DNA of 64,000 nucleotides from Kribbella soli (GTDB lineage Bacteria; Actinomycetota; Actinomycetes; Propionibacteriales; Kribbellaceae), in contig NZ_SJJZ01000001.1 in NCBI RefSeq assembly GCF_004331345.1, positions 1,302,001 to 1,366,000 of the forward strand, given 5' to 3'. Shown one piece after another: positions 23,480-33,171 of the stretch. The notes below the pieces were generated by a model, which was given only the letters and a program-made list of their open reading frames with translations, was not told the DNA's origin and searched no databases. The first letter of the stretch is position 1; the number at the start of each line of letters is the position of its first letter. The position numbers were made by a program, and so were the translations under genes.

Positions 23480-23972
23480 TCTGGCTGAGGAGGCCGGGCC
23501 GAGTTCCGGGGCGGTGTGGACTACTCGTCGGCCGTCGCGGTCGCTGGCGATCAGGCCGGCGTCGCGCAGGATCCTCGTCTGCTCGCTGGTTGACGCCGGG
23601 GAGATGTCCAAGCGCTGGGCCAGTTCGCTCGTGGGTGCAGGAGGGGTCGGCGAGGCAGTCCAGCATGGCGGCGCGGGTTCGGCTGAGGAGATCCTCCAGG
23701 CTGGCCCCGGCTGATGCCGGGTCCAGCCAGCCGAGCCGCTGGGACACCGGGTAGACCAGCACGATCGGCTCCCGGGGCAGGTCCATCAGCGTGATGTCGT
23801 TGCAGGCGAACAACGACGGTTGCGGGACGACGCCCCGGCCGTCGAGATGGATGTCGAGCTCGGACCGCTTGTTCACCAACACGATCGCAGGTGGCTCCCA
23901 GCGGAGAGTTCCACCGATCCCGGACGGCAGGCCAACACCAAGGCCAGCGACCTGGGCAGCCGAGGTATCTCG
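23480..23972 (-). pseudogene. ArsR-type (winged-helix) regulator, 5' truncated and frameshifted
   Basis: Reading the minus strand from 23972, one frame gives TLRWEPPAIVLVNKRSELDI, then LFACNDITLMDLP and RTRAAMLDCLADPSCT, like the N-terminal domain of actinobacterial ArsR-type regulators. The winged helix continues only after a one-base shift near 23633-23635 (TSELAQRLDISPASTSEQTR, then DGRRVVHTAPELG). An in-frame TGA at 23973-23975 blocks any longer start, so the N terminus is missing too. The 125 bases between this remnant and the membrane protein gene at 24098 hold nothing recognisable. A sequencing error at the shift would still leave the truncation. Confidence 0.7.
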
Positions 23973-24097
23973 TCATCACACAGAGCGGATGGTGACCTGG
24001 CGGGCCTTCGGATCGGCTGCTGGTCGATTCAGGTTCGCGGGACTCCCCGGCATTGGTCAGCACGGGACCGGCATCGCAAGAACTCGGCACCGCGGCG

Positions 24098-24862
24098 TTA
24101 CTGAGATTTGGGACAGGCTGGATAGTGTGGTGTATTTCGACCCCACAGCAGAGCCCCGAGAAACGATCCCCTGAACTCCAACTGCGGTGCTTTCCTGAGC
24201 GCACCACTGACCGCCGGCGACCCGCTGCAGATGGCACGTGACCTGATCCTGTCGGGATCAAGGAACTCGATGGATCGGTCGGATTCGCTCATCACAACCA
24301 GCGCACCCTGCGATTCACCGAGCACATAGCCGACCCGATTCGAACCATCTGTTGTCACAATCGCCTGCACCGGCAGCCATGGCCTTTGCAAGATGATCGG
24401 AGTCATTGCGGCGACCACGAGTAGAACCGTGAACTGAATCCGCAGGATCCGACTCGAAGAGACGGCGTCAGCGATATTAACAGTGCGGGAGTTTCGGTGA
24501 AGATAGCGACCTATGACAGCAACGACGAGTACAAAGGCAACCGTGGCCGCCACGAGTGTCGTGGCCGTCAGACACAGCGTTGCACCCATTGCCAGGCTGA
24601 AGAAGGTCCATGACCAGCCCGGACTCACAGCGATCAGCGTCGGGTCTATCAGTACGACAATCGCCAAGAGACAGGTTGCCACCATCAGGGCAAAGGGTAG
24701 GAGAGTGAGGGTCGTTCCCGCGACCGCGGTTGCTGTTCCTGACGTCTGGAGGATTGTGGCTGCCGTACTGACATCAAAACGCGCAATGGACAACAGCCGT
24801 GCCGCGATCAAAGCAGCGGTTAGTGCTGCCGCGACCAGTGCGGGATGATCCTTGAAAGACAC
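24098..24862 (-). CDS. Membrane protein of unknown function
   Basis: About 254 residues from GTG 24862, chosen because a GGAGGT lies upstream. Roughly five hydrophobic segments fill residues 8-165 (PALVAAALTAALIAARLL, ATAVAGTTLTLLPFALMVAT, FFSLAMGATLCLTATTLVAA, VAFVLVVAVIGRYL and FTVLLVVAAMTPIIL). The last ~80 residues look like a soluble outside or inside domain with YVLGESQGALVVMSESDRSIEF, resembling a small beta domain. No family is recognised. Codon use is visibly less G+C-rich than in neighbours. It is divergent from the secreted protein gene at 24936 and may be paired with it. Confidence 0.7.
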   Translation of the reverse strand: MSFKDHPALVAAALTAALIAARLLSIARFDVSTAATILQTSGTATAVAGTTLTLLPFALMVATCLLAIVVLIDPTLIAVSPGWSWTFFSLAMGATLCLTATTLVAATVAFVLVVAVIGRYLHRNSRTVNIADAVSSSRILRIQFTVLLVVAAMTPIILQRPWLPVQAIVTTDGSNRVGYVLGESQGALVVMSESDRSIEFLDPDRIRSRAICSGSPAVSGALRKAPQLEFRGSFLGALLWGRNTPHYPACPKSQ

Positions 24863-24935
24863 CCAGCACCTCCGCGAGTAGAGGTCCCCCTTGCTGCGCC
24901 AGTTGGCTCGGCCTATCGTAAGCGTGGGGGGAGAC

Positions 24936-25505
24936 ATGAGCAATGGCGGACCGTTGAGCGGGCGCGCTCTGAAAGCGTCGCTTTCGGTTGGATTCCTTGC
25001 GCTCACGTTGCTTCTTGGCGCCGTTGGTTTCGGCTTGCTCAGTCAGTCCAGTGGTCCGGACGCCGGTGCCGAACCAACGTCCACGGGCAGACCCCCCGAG
25101 CCCCTTCCGACCGCCACCACCTCCGAGCCTCAAGCCACCACCTCCGAGCCTCAAGCCACCACATCCTCTTCACCCCAGCCATCGCTTGGTCGTATCAAGG
25201 TCTATTACGGACTGGCGGCCCAGCAGATCACCGGCGAGGTCGCACTAGTTGTGAACGGCCGGCGGGCCGGAGTGCTGAGGGTAAACCGCAACCGTCCGGA
25301 AGCGGTCTTGAATGTTGCGTTGAACGGTCCTGCTCTTCTGACCTACAGGCTTGCCGGGACGACGACCTTCCGAGACAAAGACGGAGGGACGGTCCCGCTC
25401 GCTGCGCGCGGACAGGGCATCGTCGAAGCCTCTCCAGGCGAGCGCTTCACAGTGAGGTCTGAACGTCAGGGCCAAGCCATCATCTTGATCTTGACGCTCG
25501 AATGA
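24936..25505 (+). CDS. Membrane-anchored extracellular protein with Thr/Pro repeat linker
   Basis: 189 residues from ATG 24936, preceded by a GGGGGGAG site. A single N-terminal membrane segment (SLSVGFLALTLLLGAVGFGLL) is followed by a low-complexity linker of TSEPQAT repeats and then a ~110-residue beta-rich domain (IKVYYGLAAQQITGEVALVVNGRRAGVL). The C-terminal domain contains NRPEAVLNVALNGPALLTYRLAG and ends in a hydrophobic strand. No lipobox is seen. Function unknown. The gene is head-to-head with the membrane protein, with only 73 bases between start codons, so they probably share a control region. Confidence 0.75.
   Translation: MSNGGPLSGRALKASLSVGFLALTLLLGAVGFGLLSQSSGPDAGAEPTSTGRPPEPLPTATTSEPQATTSEPQATTSSSPQPSLGRIKVYYGLAAQQITGEVALVVNGRRAGVLRVNRNRPEAVLNVALNGPALLTYRLAGTTTFRDKDGGTVPLAARGQGIVEASPGERFTVRSERQGQAIILILTLE
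25113..25166 (+). repeat. 21-bp tandem repeat in linker-coding sequence
   Basis: Two perfect 21-base units (25113-25133, 25134-25154) and a partial third encode the repeated TSEPQAT linker. Unit number could vary between strains. Confidence 0.85.
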
Positions 25506-25521
25506 ACCTGTCGGATGTACC

Positions 25522-26544
25522 TCAGACGGAGCGGGTGGCTACCAGGTCGCAGAGGGCGTCGAGGGCTTCTCGGCCGGGGCCCTCCGGGAGGGTGGCAAGG
25601 AGTTTGCGGGCGTCTGCCGCGCGGCGGCGTACGTCGTCTTCGGCCTGGCGGAAGGCGGGGTGCGAGCGGAGCAGGTCCAGGGTCTCCGCCAGGCGCGCAT
25701 CGTCGGAGAGGTCGGAGTCCAGGAGGTCCAGCAGACGGGCGTCCGTGGCATCCGAGGGGTCCGCCTGGGCGCGGAAGATCAGGACCGGAAGGGTCGGGAC
25801 ACCTTCGCGGAGGTCGGTGCCGGGGGTCTTGCCGGACTGGCCGGACTCGGACGCGATGTCCAGGAGGTCGTCTGCGAGCTGGAAGGCCACGCCGATCTCC
25901 TCGCCGAACGCCCGCAGCAACTCCTGGATCTCCTCGGACGCACCGGCGTACCGGGCACCGAAGAGGGCGGACGTCGCGATCAGTGAGCCGGTCTTGTCGG
26001 CGACCACCGACAGGTAGTGCTTGAGCGGGTCCTGGCCTTCGCCAACACCCATGGTCTCGCGGATCTGGCCCTCGACCAGCCGGCCGAAGGTGCGGGCCTG
26101 GATCCGGACCGCTTCCGGCCCGAGATCCGCGACCAGGTCCGACGCCCGGGCGAACAGCCAGTCACCGGACAGGATCGCGACCGAGTTGTCCCACCGCGCG
26201 TTCGCCGTCGACGAACCCCGCCGCAGCACGGCCTCGTCCATCACGTCGTCGTGGTGCAGCGTCGCGACATGCGTGAGCTCCACGACGACCGCAGACTTCA
26301 CGACATCGTCGGACGAGACGTCAGCACCGAACTCCGCCGCCAGCAGCACCAGCAACGGCCGGAACCGCTTGCCGCCGGCAAGCATGACGTGCTGAGAGGC
26401 CGCCGTGACGAACGGCGCCTCCGACTGGGTCGCGTCGAGCAGCGCCTGCTCCACACGCTCCAGCCCAGCACGAACCCGGGACTCGAGCGCCGCGTCGGCG
26501 AACTCGAATCCCAGGCTCTCGGCCGGCAGCGGGGTCGGACTCAA
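25522..26544 (-). CDS. Long-chain trans-polyprenyl diphosphate synthase
   Basis: 340-residue polyprenyl synthetase. The first aspartate-rich motif is DDVMD (99-103), preceded by the small residue A94, which leaves space for a long chain. The second motif is DDLLD (225-229), and GGKRFRP (57-63) binds isopentenyl diphosphate. It would build the isoprenoid tail (octaprenyl or nonaprenyl range) of menaquinone. Its ATG overlaps the nuoN stop (ATGA), placing quinone-tail synthesis at the end of the complex I operon, next to menJ and menG. Product length cannot be read from sequence alone. Confidence 0.9.
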   Translation of the reverse strand: MSPTPLPAESLGFEFADAALESRVRAGLERVEQALLDATQSEAPFVTAASQHVMLAGGKRFRPLLVLLAAEFGADVSSDDVVKSAVVVELTHVATLHHDDVMDEAVLRRGSSTANARWDNSVAILSGDWLFARASDLVADLGPEAVRIQARTFGRLVEGQIRETMGVGEGQDPLKHYLSVVADKTGSLIATSALFGARYAGASEEIQELLRAFGEEIGVAFQLADDLLDIASESGQSGKTPGTDLREGVPTLPVLIFRAQADPSDATDARLLDLLDSDLSDDARLAETLDLLRSHPAFRQAEDDVRRRAADARKLLATLPEGPGREALDALCDLVATRSV

Positions 26545-28130
26545 CGGATGAACTCACCAGCTCGGGCCGCCAGGTCGAGCACCGGTCCGGGAACCAGACC
26601 GAGAACCACCGTGGCGGCAAGACCCAGGGCGACTGCCGACGTGGTCTGCCAGCCCGGCAGCGCCACGTCCGGCGCGTCGGCCGGCAGGTCGGAGAAGAAC
26701 ATCAGCACGATCACGCGGACGTAGAAGAACGCGGCGACCAGGCTGGAGAGAACAGCGACGACGACCAGCGGCCACGCGCCACCGGTCCACGCCGCACTGA
26801 AGACCGCCCACTTGCCGGTGAAGCCCGCGGTCAGCGGGATGCCGGCGAAGGACAGCAGGAAGAACGCGAAGATACCGGCCAGCAGCGGCGACTTCTTGCC
26901 CAGGCCGGCCCAGCGGGACAGGTGCGTCGCCTCGCCGCCCGCGTCGCGCACCAGCGTGACAACCGCGAACGCGCCGATGGTCGGGAAGCCGTACGAGACC
27001 AGGTAGAACAGCACCGCCTGCGTCGAGGTGATGCCGTTGTGGACGCCGCTCCCGGCCTGCGCGAGGCCGACGAACGCGGTGAGCAGGAAGCCTGCGTGCG
27101 CGATCGAGGAGTACGCCAGCATCCGCTTCACGTCGGTCTGCGTGATCGCGACGATCGAACCGACCACCATGGTGAGGATCGCGATGATCCACATCATCGG
27201 CGCCCAGTCCCAGCGCGAACCGCCGAGCGCGACGTAGAAGACCCGCATCAGGCCGACGAACGCGGCGATCTTGGTGCAGGCCGCCATGAACCCGGTGACC
27301 GGCGTCGGAGCGCCCTGGTACACGTCCGGCGTCCAGGAGTGGAACGGTACGCCGCCGACCTTGAACAGCAGGCCGACACCCAGCAGGCCGGTACCGGCGA
27401 GCAGGATGGTGTCGCTCCCGGTGTCCGAGCTGAGCGCGTCCGCGATCCCGCCGAGCGACATGGTGCCCGCGTACCCGTAGAGCAGCGCGATCCCGAACAG
27501 CAGGAACGCCGACGAGAACGCACCGAGCAGGAAGTACTTCATCGCGGCTTCCTGCGAGATCAGCCGGCGACGACGCGCCAGACCGCACAGCAGGTACAGC
27601 GGCAGCGAGAACACCTCGAGCGCCACGAACAGCACCAGCAGGTCGTTCGACGCCGCGAACAACATCATGCCGCCGACCGCGAACAGCGTCAGCGGGAAGA
27701 TCTCGGTGTGCTCGATACGCGCCGCCGTACCCTCGCGCTCGGCGTCGGAGCCCGGTACGGCGGCCGCTTGGCCGGCGAACGCGGACAGGCCGCCGTCGAT
27801 CGAACGCTCCGCGAACAGCAGCACGCTGATCAGGGACAGCGCCAGCAGGATCAGCCAGGTGAACAGTGCCGGACCGTCGACCGAGATCGCACCCTGGGCG
27901 GCGAGCAGTTCCTTGTTGTCGTTCATCAGAATGCCGGTCAGTACACCGGACACGACCACGGCGACCACCGTGATCGCCAGCTGCACCAGGTGCCGCAACG
28001 GCCGCGGCAGGAACGCCTCGACCAGGACGCCGACGCACGCCGCGCCGAACACGACGAGCAGCGGAGCCAGCTCGTTGTACTCGATCTTGGGCGCCGTGAA
28101 GTCCGCCAGCGGCAGCAACATCGCGCTCAC
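26541..28130 (-). CDS. nuoN: NADH-quinone oxidoreductase subunit N
   Basis: 529-residue antiporter-like membrane subunit of complex I with about 14 helices. Conserved parts include the proton-channel lysine region FKVGGVPFHSWTPDVYQGAPTPVTGFM and the KRMLAYSSIAHAGFLL helix. It is somewhat longer than E. coli NuoN (485) because of an enlarged loop after helix 4 (DAEREGTAARIEHTE). The last nuo gene of the operon, it overlaps nuoM upstream and the polyprenyl synthase gene downstream. Confidence 0.95.
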   Translation of the reverse strand: MSAMLLPLADFTAPKIEYNELAPLLVVFGAACVGVLVEAFLPRPLRHLVQLAITVVAVVVSGVLTGILMNDNKELLAAQGAISVDGPALFTWLILLALSLISVLLFAERSIDGGLSAFAGQAAAVPGSDAEREGTAARIEHTEIFPLTLFAVGGMMLFAASNDLLVLFVALEVFSLPLYLLCGLARRRRLISQEAAMKYFLLGAFSSAFLLFGIALLYGYAGTMSLGGIADALSSDTGSDTILLAGTGLLGVGLLFKVGGVPFHSWTPDVYQGAPTPVTGFMAACTKIAAFVGLMRVFYVALGGSRWDWAPMMWIIAILTMVVGSIVAITQTDVKRMLAYSSIAHAGFLLTAFVGLAQAGSGVHNGITSTQAVLFYLVSYGFPTIGAFAVVTLVRDAGGEATHLSRWAGLGKKSPLLAGIFAFFLLSFAGIPLTAGFTGKWAVFSAAWTGGAWPLVVVAVLSSLVAAFFYVRVIVLMFFSDLPADAPDVALPGWQTTSAVALGLAATVVLGLVPGPVLDLAARAGEFIR

Positions 28131-29650
28131 TTCTGTCCCTCCGTCACGGGGATCTGCGGTGCCTTGTCGGTCACGCCGACCCGCTGCATGGTCTCGTCGA
28201 CCGCGGGCTTGATGATGTCGACCACCGGCTTCGGGAAGATCCCCAGGCCGATGATCAGGACCACGAGCGGCGCGATCGCCAGCACCTCACGCGCGTTCAG
28301 GTCCTTCAGCTTCTCGATCCCGTCGCGGACCGGACCGGTCATCGTGCGTTGGTACATCAGCAGGATGTACAGCGCGGCCAGCACGATACCGAGGACCGCG
28401 ATCACCGCGATCACCTTGTGCCGGCTGAACGTCCCGGCCAGCACCATGAACTCGGAGATGAACGGCGACAGACCGGGCAGTGCCAGGCTGGACAGGCCCG
28501 CGAACAGGAACGTGCCGGCCAGCACCGGGGCGACCTTCTCCACCCCGCCGTAGTCGGCGATCCGCGCGGACCCGCGCCGGGAGATCAGGTACCCGGCGAC
28601 CAGGAACAGCGCCGCGGTGGAGAGACCGTGGTTGAACATGTACAGCGTCGACCCGGTCAGGCCCTGCGACGTCAGCGCGAAGATGCCCATCACGATGAAG
28701 CCGAAGTGCGAGATCGAGGTGTACGCGATCAGGCGCTTGATGTCGGTCTGGCCGATCGCCAGGAGCGCGCCGTACAGCACCGAGATCAGCGCCAGCACCA
28801 GAACCACCGGGGTGGCCCACTCGGACGCGTTCGGGAACAGGCCCAGGCAGAACCGGATCATCCCGAAGGTGCCGATCTTGTCCAGGATGCCGACCAGCAG
28901 CACCGACGTACCCGGCGTCGCCTCACCGGCCGCGTCCGGCAGCCAGGTGTGGAACGGCACCATCGGCGCCTTCACCGCGAAGGCGAAGAAGAAGCCGAGG
29001 AAGAGCCAGCGCTCGGTGTTCTGGCTGATGTCGAGCTTCATCAGGTCGCTCAGCAGGTACGACGGCTCACCGGCCTTGGCCGAGATGACGTACAGACCGA
29101 CGACCGACGCCAGCATCAGCAGACCGCCGAGCAGCGAGTAGAGCAGGAACTTCACCGCGGCATACGAACGCTGCGGGCCGCCGAAGCCACCGATCAGGAA
29201 GTACATCGGGATCAGCGTGGCCTCGAACAGCACGTAGAAGAGGAACACGTCGGTCGCGGAGAACACGCCGATCGACAGCGCCTCGAGGCCCAGGATCCAG
29301 GCGAAGAAGGACTTCTCCGACCAGCGGCCGTGCTGCGCGTCGTTCCAGGACGCGATCAGCACGATCGGCGTCAGCAGCGCGGTCAGCACCACCAGCACGA
29401 TGCCGACACCGTCGAGACCGAGCGCGTAGTGCGCGCCGAAGGCCTTGATCCAGGTGTGCGTCTCGGCGTAGTCCTCGCCGCCGTTGCGGTGGTAGCCGAT
29501 CGCGACGATCGCGGTCAGCACCAGCGTCACGAGCGAGAACCCGAGCGCGACCTGCTTGGCCGTCAGCGCTTTCGCCTTCGGCACCAGCATCGTCGCGATG
29601 GCCCCGACGAACGGCAGGAGCAGTAACAGGGTCAGCCAACCGATGTTCAC
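28127..29650 (-). CDS. nuoM: NADH-quinone oxidoreductase subunit M
   Basis: 507-residue antiporter-like subunit of the complex I membrane arm. Key blocks are [32 protein letters not shown], the Glu in [15 protein letters not shown] and [19 protein letters not shown]. It translocates protons in response to quinone reduction. GTG 29650 overlaps the nuoL stop (GTGA). A much longer in-frame extension upstream is only the antisense-like continuation within nuoL and is rejected. Confidence 0.95.
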   Translation of the reverse strand: MNIGWLTLLLLLPFVGAIATMLVPKAKALTAKQVALGFSLVTLVLTAIVAIGYHRNGGEDYAETHTWIKAFGAHYALGLDGVGIVLVVLTALLTPIVLIASWNDAQHGRWSEKSFFAWILGLEALSIGVFSATDVFLFYVLFEATLIPMYFLIGGFGGPQRSYAAVKFLLYSLLGGLLMLASVVGLYVISAKAGEPSYLLSDLMKLDISQNTERWLFLGFFFAFAVKAPMVPFHTWLPDAAGEATPGTSVLLVGILDKIGTFGMIRFCLGLFPNASEWATPVVLVLALISVLYGALLAIGQTDIKRLIAYTSISHFGFIVMGIFALTSQGLTGSTLYMFNHGLSTAALFLVAGYLISRRGSARIADYGGVEKVAPVLAGTFLFAGLSSLALPGLSPFISEFMVLAGTFSRHKVIAVIAVLGIVLAALYILLMYQRTMTGPVRDGIEKLKDLNAREVLAIAPLVVLIIGLGIFPKPVVDIIKPAVDETMQRVGVTDKAPQIPVTEGQK

Positions 29651-31515
29651 GACAACCTCACCGCGAGGAGGGCGACGACCACGAATGCGGCGCCGAAGAC
29701 CATGCTGAGTGCGTACGAACGGACGAAGCCCGTCTGGAACCGGCGGAGCCGGCCGGACAGACCGCCGAAGAGTGCGGCCAGGCCGTTGACCAGGCCGTCG
29801 ACGCCCCGGTTGTCGAGCCAGACCAGCGTCCGGGTCAGGTACTGCCCGGGCCGCATCAGGACCGCCTCGTTCAGCGCGTCGCCGTACAGGTCCCGGCGGG
29901 CGAAGACGGTGACCGGCGAACCGGCGGGCGCCTCCCGCGGGATGTCCCGGCGGTACTTGAGCACCGCGATGACGATGCCGACGGCAACCACCGCGAGGGT
30001 GATCAGCGTCATCACCAGGGCACTCACCGGCGGGTGCTCCTCCTCGTGACCGACGATCGGCTCCAGCCAGTCGACGATCCAGTGACCCGCGAAGTACAGC
30101 GCACCGCCGCCCAGCGACAGCGCCGCCAGGATGATCAGCGGCCAGGTCATCACGGACGGCGACTCGTGCGGGTGCACGTCCTCGGCCCAGCGCTTCTTGC
30201 CGAAGAACGTCATCAGCATCACCCGCGTCATGTAGAACGCGGTGATACCGGCGCCGAGCAGCGCGCACAGACCGATCACCGTGTTGTCCGCGAACGCGGC
30301 CTCGATGATCTTGTCCTTGCTGAAGAAGCCGGCGAACGGCGGGATGCCGAGGATCGCCAGGTAGCCGCAGGCGAAGGTCACGAAGGTGATCTTCATCGGC
30401 GTCCGCAGGGCGCCGTAGTGGCGCATGTTCACGTCGTCGTTCATGCCGTGCATGACCGAGCCGGCGCCGAGGAACATGTTGGCCTTGAAGAAGCCGTGCG
30501 TGAGCAGGTGGAAGATCGCGAACACGTACCCGGCCGGGCCGAGACCCGCGGCGAGCATCATGTAGCCGATCTGGCTCATCGTCGAACCGGCCAGGGCCTT
30601 CTTGATGTCGTCCTTGGCGCAACCGATGATCGCGCCGGCGAGCGCGGTGACCGTACCGACGATCACCACCGCGGTGGACGCGGCGTCGGTGACCTCGTAG
30701 ATCGCGTGCGACCGGACCACCAGGTAGACGCCGGCCGTGACCATCGTCGCCGCGTGGATCAGCGCCGACACCGGGGTCGGGCCCTCCATCGCGTCCAGCA
30801 GCCAGGACTGCAGCGGCACCTGCGCGGACTTGCCGCACGCGGCCAGCAGCAGCATCAGGCCGAGCAGCGTGGCCCAGGTACTCGAGACGTGCTCGGCGCC
30901 GGCGTTCACGGTCGCAAAGGCCGAGGAGCCGAAGAGCGCCCACATGCTCATCACCGCGAGCGAGAGGCCGATGTCACCGACCCGGTTCACCACGAACGCC
31001 TTCTTCGCGGCGACCGCGGCCGAGTTCTTGTGCTGCCAGAAGCCGATCAGCAGGTACGACGCCAGACCGACGCCCTCCCAGCCGACGAAGACCAGCAGGT
31101 AGTCGGCCGCCAGCACCAGCAGCAGCATCGCCGCGATGAACAGGTTCAGGTAGCCGAAGAACCGGCGCCGCCGCGGGTCGTGCTCCATGTAGCCGATCGA
31201 GTAGATGTGGATCAGCGAACCCACACCGGTGATCAGCAGCACGAACAGGATCGACAGCGGGTCGATCAGCAGGCTGAAGTTGACCGTGACATCGCCGACC
31301 GAGAACCACTCGAACAGCCGGAACGTCTCGGACCGCTCCTCGCTGCCGAGGCCCTGCATCTGGACGAACAGCACGACGCCGAAAGCGAAGGAGATCAGCG
31401 GCGCCAGCGTGCCCAGCAGGTGACCCCACGCGTTGGTGGCTTTGCCACCCAGCAGCAGGATCGCCGCGGACAGGGCCGGGACCGCGATCAGCAGCCACGT
31501 CAGCTCATGACTCAT
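29647..31515 (-). CDS. nuoL: NADH-quinone oxidoreductase subunit L
   Basis: 622-residue distal antiporter subunit of complex I, close to the E. coli length of 613. Visible motifs are [56 protein letters not shown] and [17 protein letters not shown]. The C-terminal lateral helix and last membrane helix are present in the final 120 residues. ATG 31515 follows nuoK by 11 bases, the largest gap within this part of the operon. Confidence 0.95.
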   Translation of the reverse strand: MSHELTWLLIAVPALSAAILLLGGKATNAWGHLLGTLAPLISFAFGVVLFVQMQGLGSEERSETFRLFEWFSVGDVTVNFSLLIDPLSILFVLLITGVGSLIHIYSIGYMEHDPRRRRFFGYLNLFIAAMLLLVLAADYLLVFVGWEGVGLASYLLIGFWQHKNSAAVAAKKAFVVNRVGDIGLSLAVMSMWALFGSSAFATVNAGAEHVSSTWATLLGLMLLLAACGKSAQVPLQSWLLDAMEGPTPVSALIHAATMVTAGVYLVVRSHAIYEVTDAASTAVVIVGTVTALAGAIIGCAKDDIKKALAGSTMSQIGYMMLAAGLGPAGYVFAIFHLLTHGFFKANMFLGAGSVMHGMNDDVNMRHYGALRTPMKITFVTFACGYLAILGIPPFAGFFSKDKIIEAAFADNTVIGLCALLGAGITAFYMTRVMLMTFFGKKRWAEDVHPHESPSVMTWPLIILAALSLGGGALYFAGHWIVDWLEPIVGHEEEHPPVSALVMTLITLAVVAVGIVIAVLKYRRDIPREAPAGSPVTVFARRDLYGDALNEAVLMRPGQYLTRTLVWLDNRGVDGLVNGLAALFGGLSGRLRRFQTGFVRSYALSMVFGAAFVVVALLAVRLS

Positions 31516-31526
31516 CGGTGCTTACC

Positions 31527-31826
31527 TCAGTACTTGAGCAGGTTGGCGTCGTCGACCGAGGCCGAGCGACGGGTGCGGAAGATGGCCATGATGATCGCCA
31601 GCCCGATCACGACCTCGGCCGCGGCCACCACCATCACGAAGAAGGCGGCGATCTGGCCGTCGAGGTTGCCGTGCTGGCGGGCGAAGCTCACGAACGCGAG
31701 GTTGGTCGCGTTCAGCATCAGCTCGACGCACATGAAGACGACGATCGCGTTCCGGCGTACCAGCACGCCCAGCGCGCCGATACTGAACAGAATCGCCGCG
31801 AGCACGATGTACGGCTCTGTCGTCAC
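31527..31826 (-). CDS. nuoK: NADH-quinone oxidoreductase subunit K
   Basis: 99-residue, three-helix membrane subunit (E. coli 100). The two essential helix glutamates are present in [16 protein letters not shown] and [16 protein letters not shown]. It forms part of the proton path beside NuoJ and NuoN. The start overlaps the nuoJ stop. Confidence 0.95.
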   Translation of the reverse strand: MTTEPYIVLAAILFSIGALGVLVRRNAIVVFMCVELMLNATNLAFVSFARQHGNLDGQIAAFFVMVVAAAEVVIGLAIIMAIFRTRRSASVDDANLLKY

Positions 31827-32626
31827 TTGTCGTCCTCCTCGACCGGGAACTCGCCTTCGGCGGTGAGCGTGCGGACCTCGTCGACGTCCGCGCGCTCCTC
31901 GGCTTCGGGGAACACGGTGCCACGTGCCTGGAGCACCCGCGAAACCGAGGTCGGTGCGATCGACCCGTCCGGCAGCAGGGCCGGGGTGTCGACGGCGTTG
32001 TGCCGGGCCAGGACACCCGGCGTCGGCAGCGGGCCGGGGTGGATGCCCTGTTCGGCGTACTTGCGGATCCGCTCCTCGGCGTGGTCGCGCTGCGTCTTCT
32101 TCTTGGTCAGCCGCTCGCGGTGGGCCAGCATCATGGCGCCCATCGCCGCGGTGATCAGCAGCGCCGACGTGACCTCGAAGGCGAACACGTACTTGCCGAA
32201 CAGCAGTTGCGCGAGACCCTTGACGTTGCCGTCCGGCTGCGCGTCGGCCAGCCCGGTCGGGTTGCCGTAGATCGCGTTGCCGACGGCGGCGAGCAGCAGG
32301 ACGCCGAAGCCGAGGAACGCGATCCCGGCGAGCAGCCGCTGACCGCGGATCGTCTCGACCAGCGAGTCGGACGCGTCGACGCCGACCAGCATCAGCACGA
32401 ACAGGAACAGCATCAGGATCGCGCCGGTGTAGACGATGATCTGGACGGCGAACAGGAACGGCGCGTCCTGCGCGGCGTACTGCACCGCGAGGCAGATCAT
32501 CACGGTCGCCAGCAGCAGCGCCGAGTGCACCGCCTTACGGACCAGCACCATGCCGATCGCGGCCAGGATCATGACCGGGGCGAGCAGCCAGAACGCGACC
32601 TCCGGCCCGGTGACCAACCCGATCAT
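31823..32626 (-). CDS. nuoJ: NADH-quinone oxidoreductase subunit J
   Basis: 267-residue membrane subunit with the expected five helices in the first ~165 residues ([46 protein letters not shown]). A charged C-terminal extension of about 100 residues, longer than E. coli NuoJ (184), is typical of actinobacterial forms and faces the cytoplasm or periphery. It overlaps nuoI upstream by four bases. Confidence 0.93.
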   Translation of the reverse strand: MIGLVTGPEVAFWLLAPVMILAAIGMVLVRKAVHSALLLATVMICLAVQYAAQDAPFLFAVQIIVYTGAILMLFLFVLMLVGVDASDSLVETIRGQRLLAGIAFLGFGVLLLAAVGNAIYGNPTGLADAQPDGNVKGLAQLLFGKYVFAFEVTSALLITAAMGAMMLAHRERLTKKKTQRDHAEERIRKYAEQGIHPGPLPTPGVLARHNAVDTPALLPDGSIAPTSVSRVLQARGTVFPEAEERADVDEVRTLTAEGEFPVEEDDK

Positions 32627-33171
32627 TTGGCGTCACTCCCCTCGGCGTGGGAGGCCGTACCGGTCAGACCGAGGTAGTAGTCCTTCTCGGTCGCGCCGAG
32701 CTGCATCTCGTGCGGCGGCTCCTGCATGCCCGGGAGCAGCGGCGCCAGCAGGTCCTTCTTCTCGTAGATGAGGGACTCGCGGCTGGTGTCGGCCAGCTCG
32801 TACTCGTTGGTCATGGTGAGCGCCCGGGTCGGGCAGGCCTCGATGCACAGACCGCAGAGGATGCAGCGCAGGTAGTTGATCTGGTACACGCGCCCGTACC
32901 GCTCGCCCGGCGACATCCGGCCGCCCTCGGAGTTGTCCGCGCCCTCGACGTAGATCGCGTCCGCGGGGCAGGCCCACGCGCACAGCTCGCAGCCGATGCA
33001 CTTCTCCAGCCCGTCCGGCCAGCGGTTCAGCTGGTGCCGGCCGTGGAACCGCGGGGCGGTCGGCTTCTTGTAGAACGGGTACTCCTCGGTGAACACCTTC
33101 CGGAACATCGTCCGGAAGGTGACCCCGAACCCGGCTACCGGATCCCAGAGGGACTCTTTGACACTAGCCAC
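32623..33171 (-). CDS. nuoI: NADH-quinone oxidoreductase subunit I (2x[4Fe-4S])
   Basis: 182-residue ferredoxin-like subunit. Two CxxCxxCxxxCP motifs, C58/C61/C64/C68 and C103/C106/C109/C113, ligate clusters N6a and N6b that lead electrons to NuoB. It overlaps the end of nuoH by eight bases. Confidence 0.96.
   Translation of the reverse strand: MASVKESLWDPVAGFGVTFRTMFRKVFTEEYPFYKKPTAPRFHGRHQLNRWPDGLEKCIGCELCAWACPADAIYVEGADNSEGGRMSPGERYGRVYQINYLRCILCGLCIEACPTRALTMTNEYELADTSRESLIYEKKDLLAPLLPGMQEPPHEMQLGATEKDYYLGLTGTASHAEGSDAK

Noticed and set aside
29651..30943. 431-codon in-frame extension upstream of nuoM
   Set aside because: It lies inside nuoL in another frame and is Arg/Gly/Asp-rich; the GTG at 29650 gives a normal NuoM length and a GTGA overlap.
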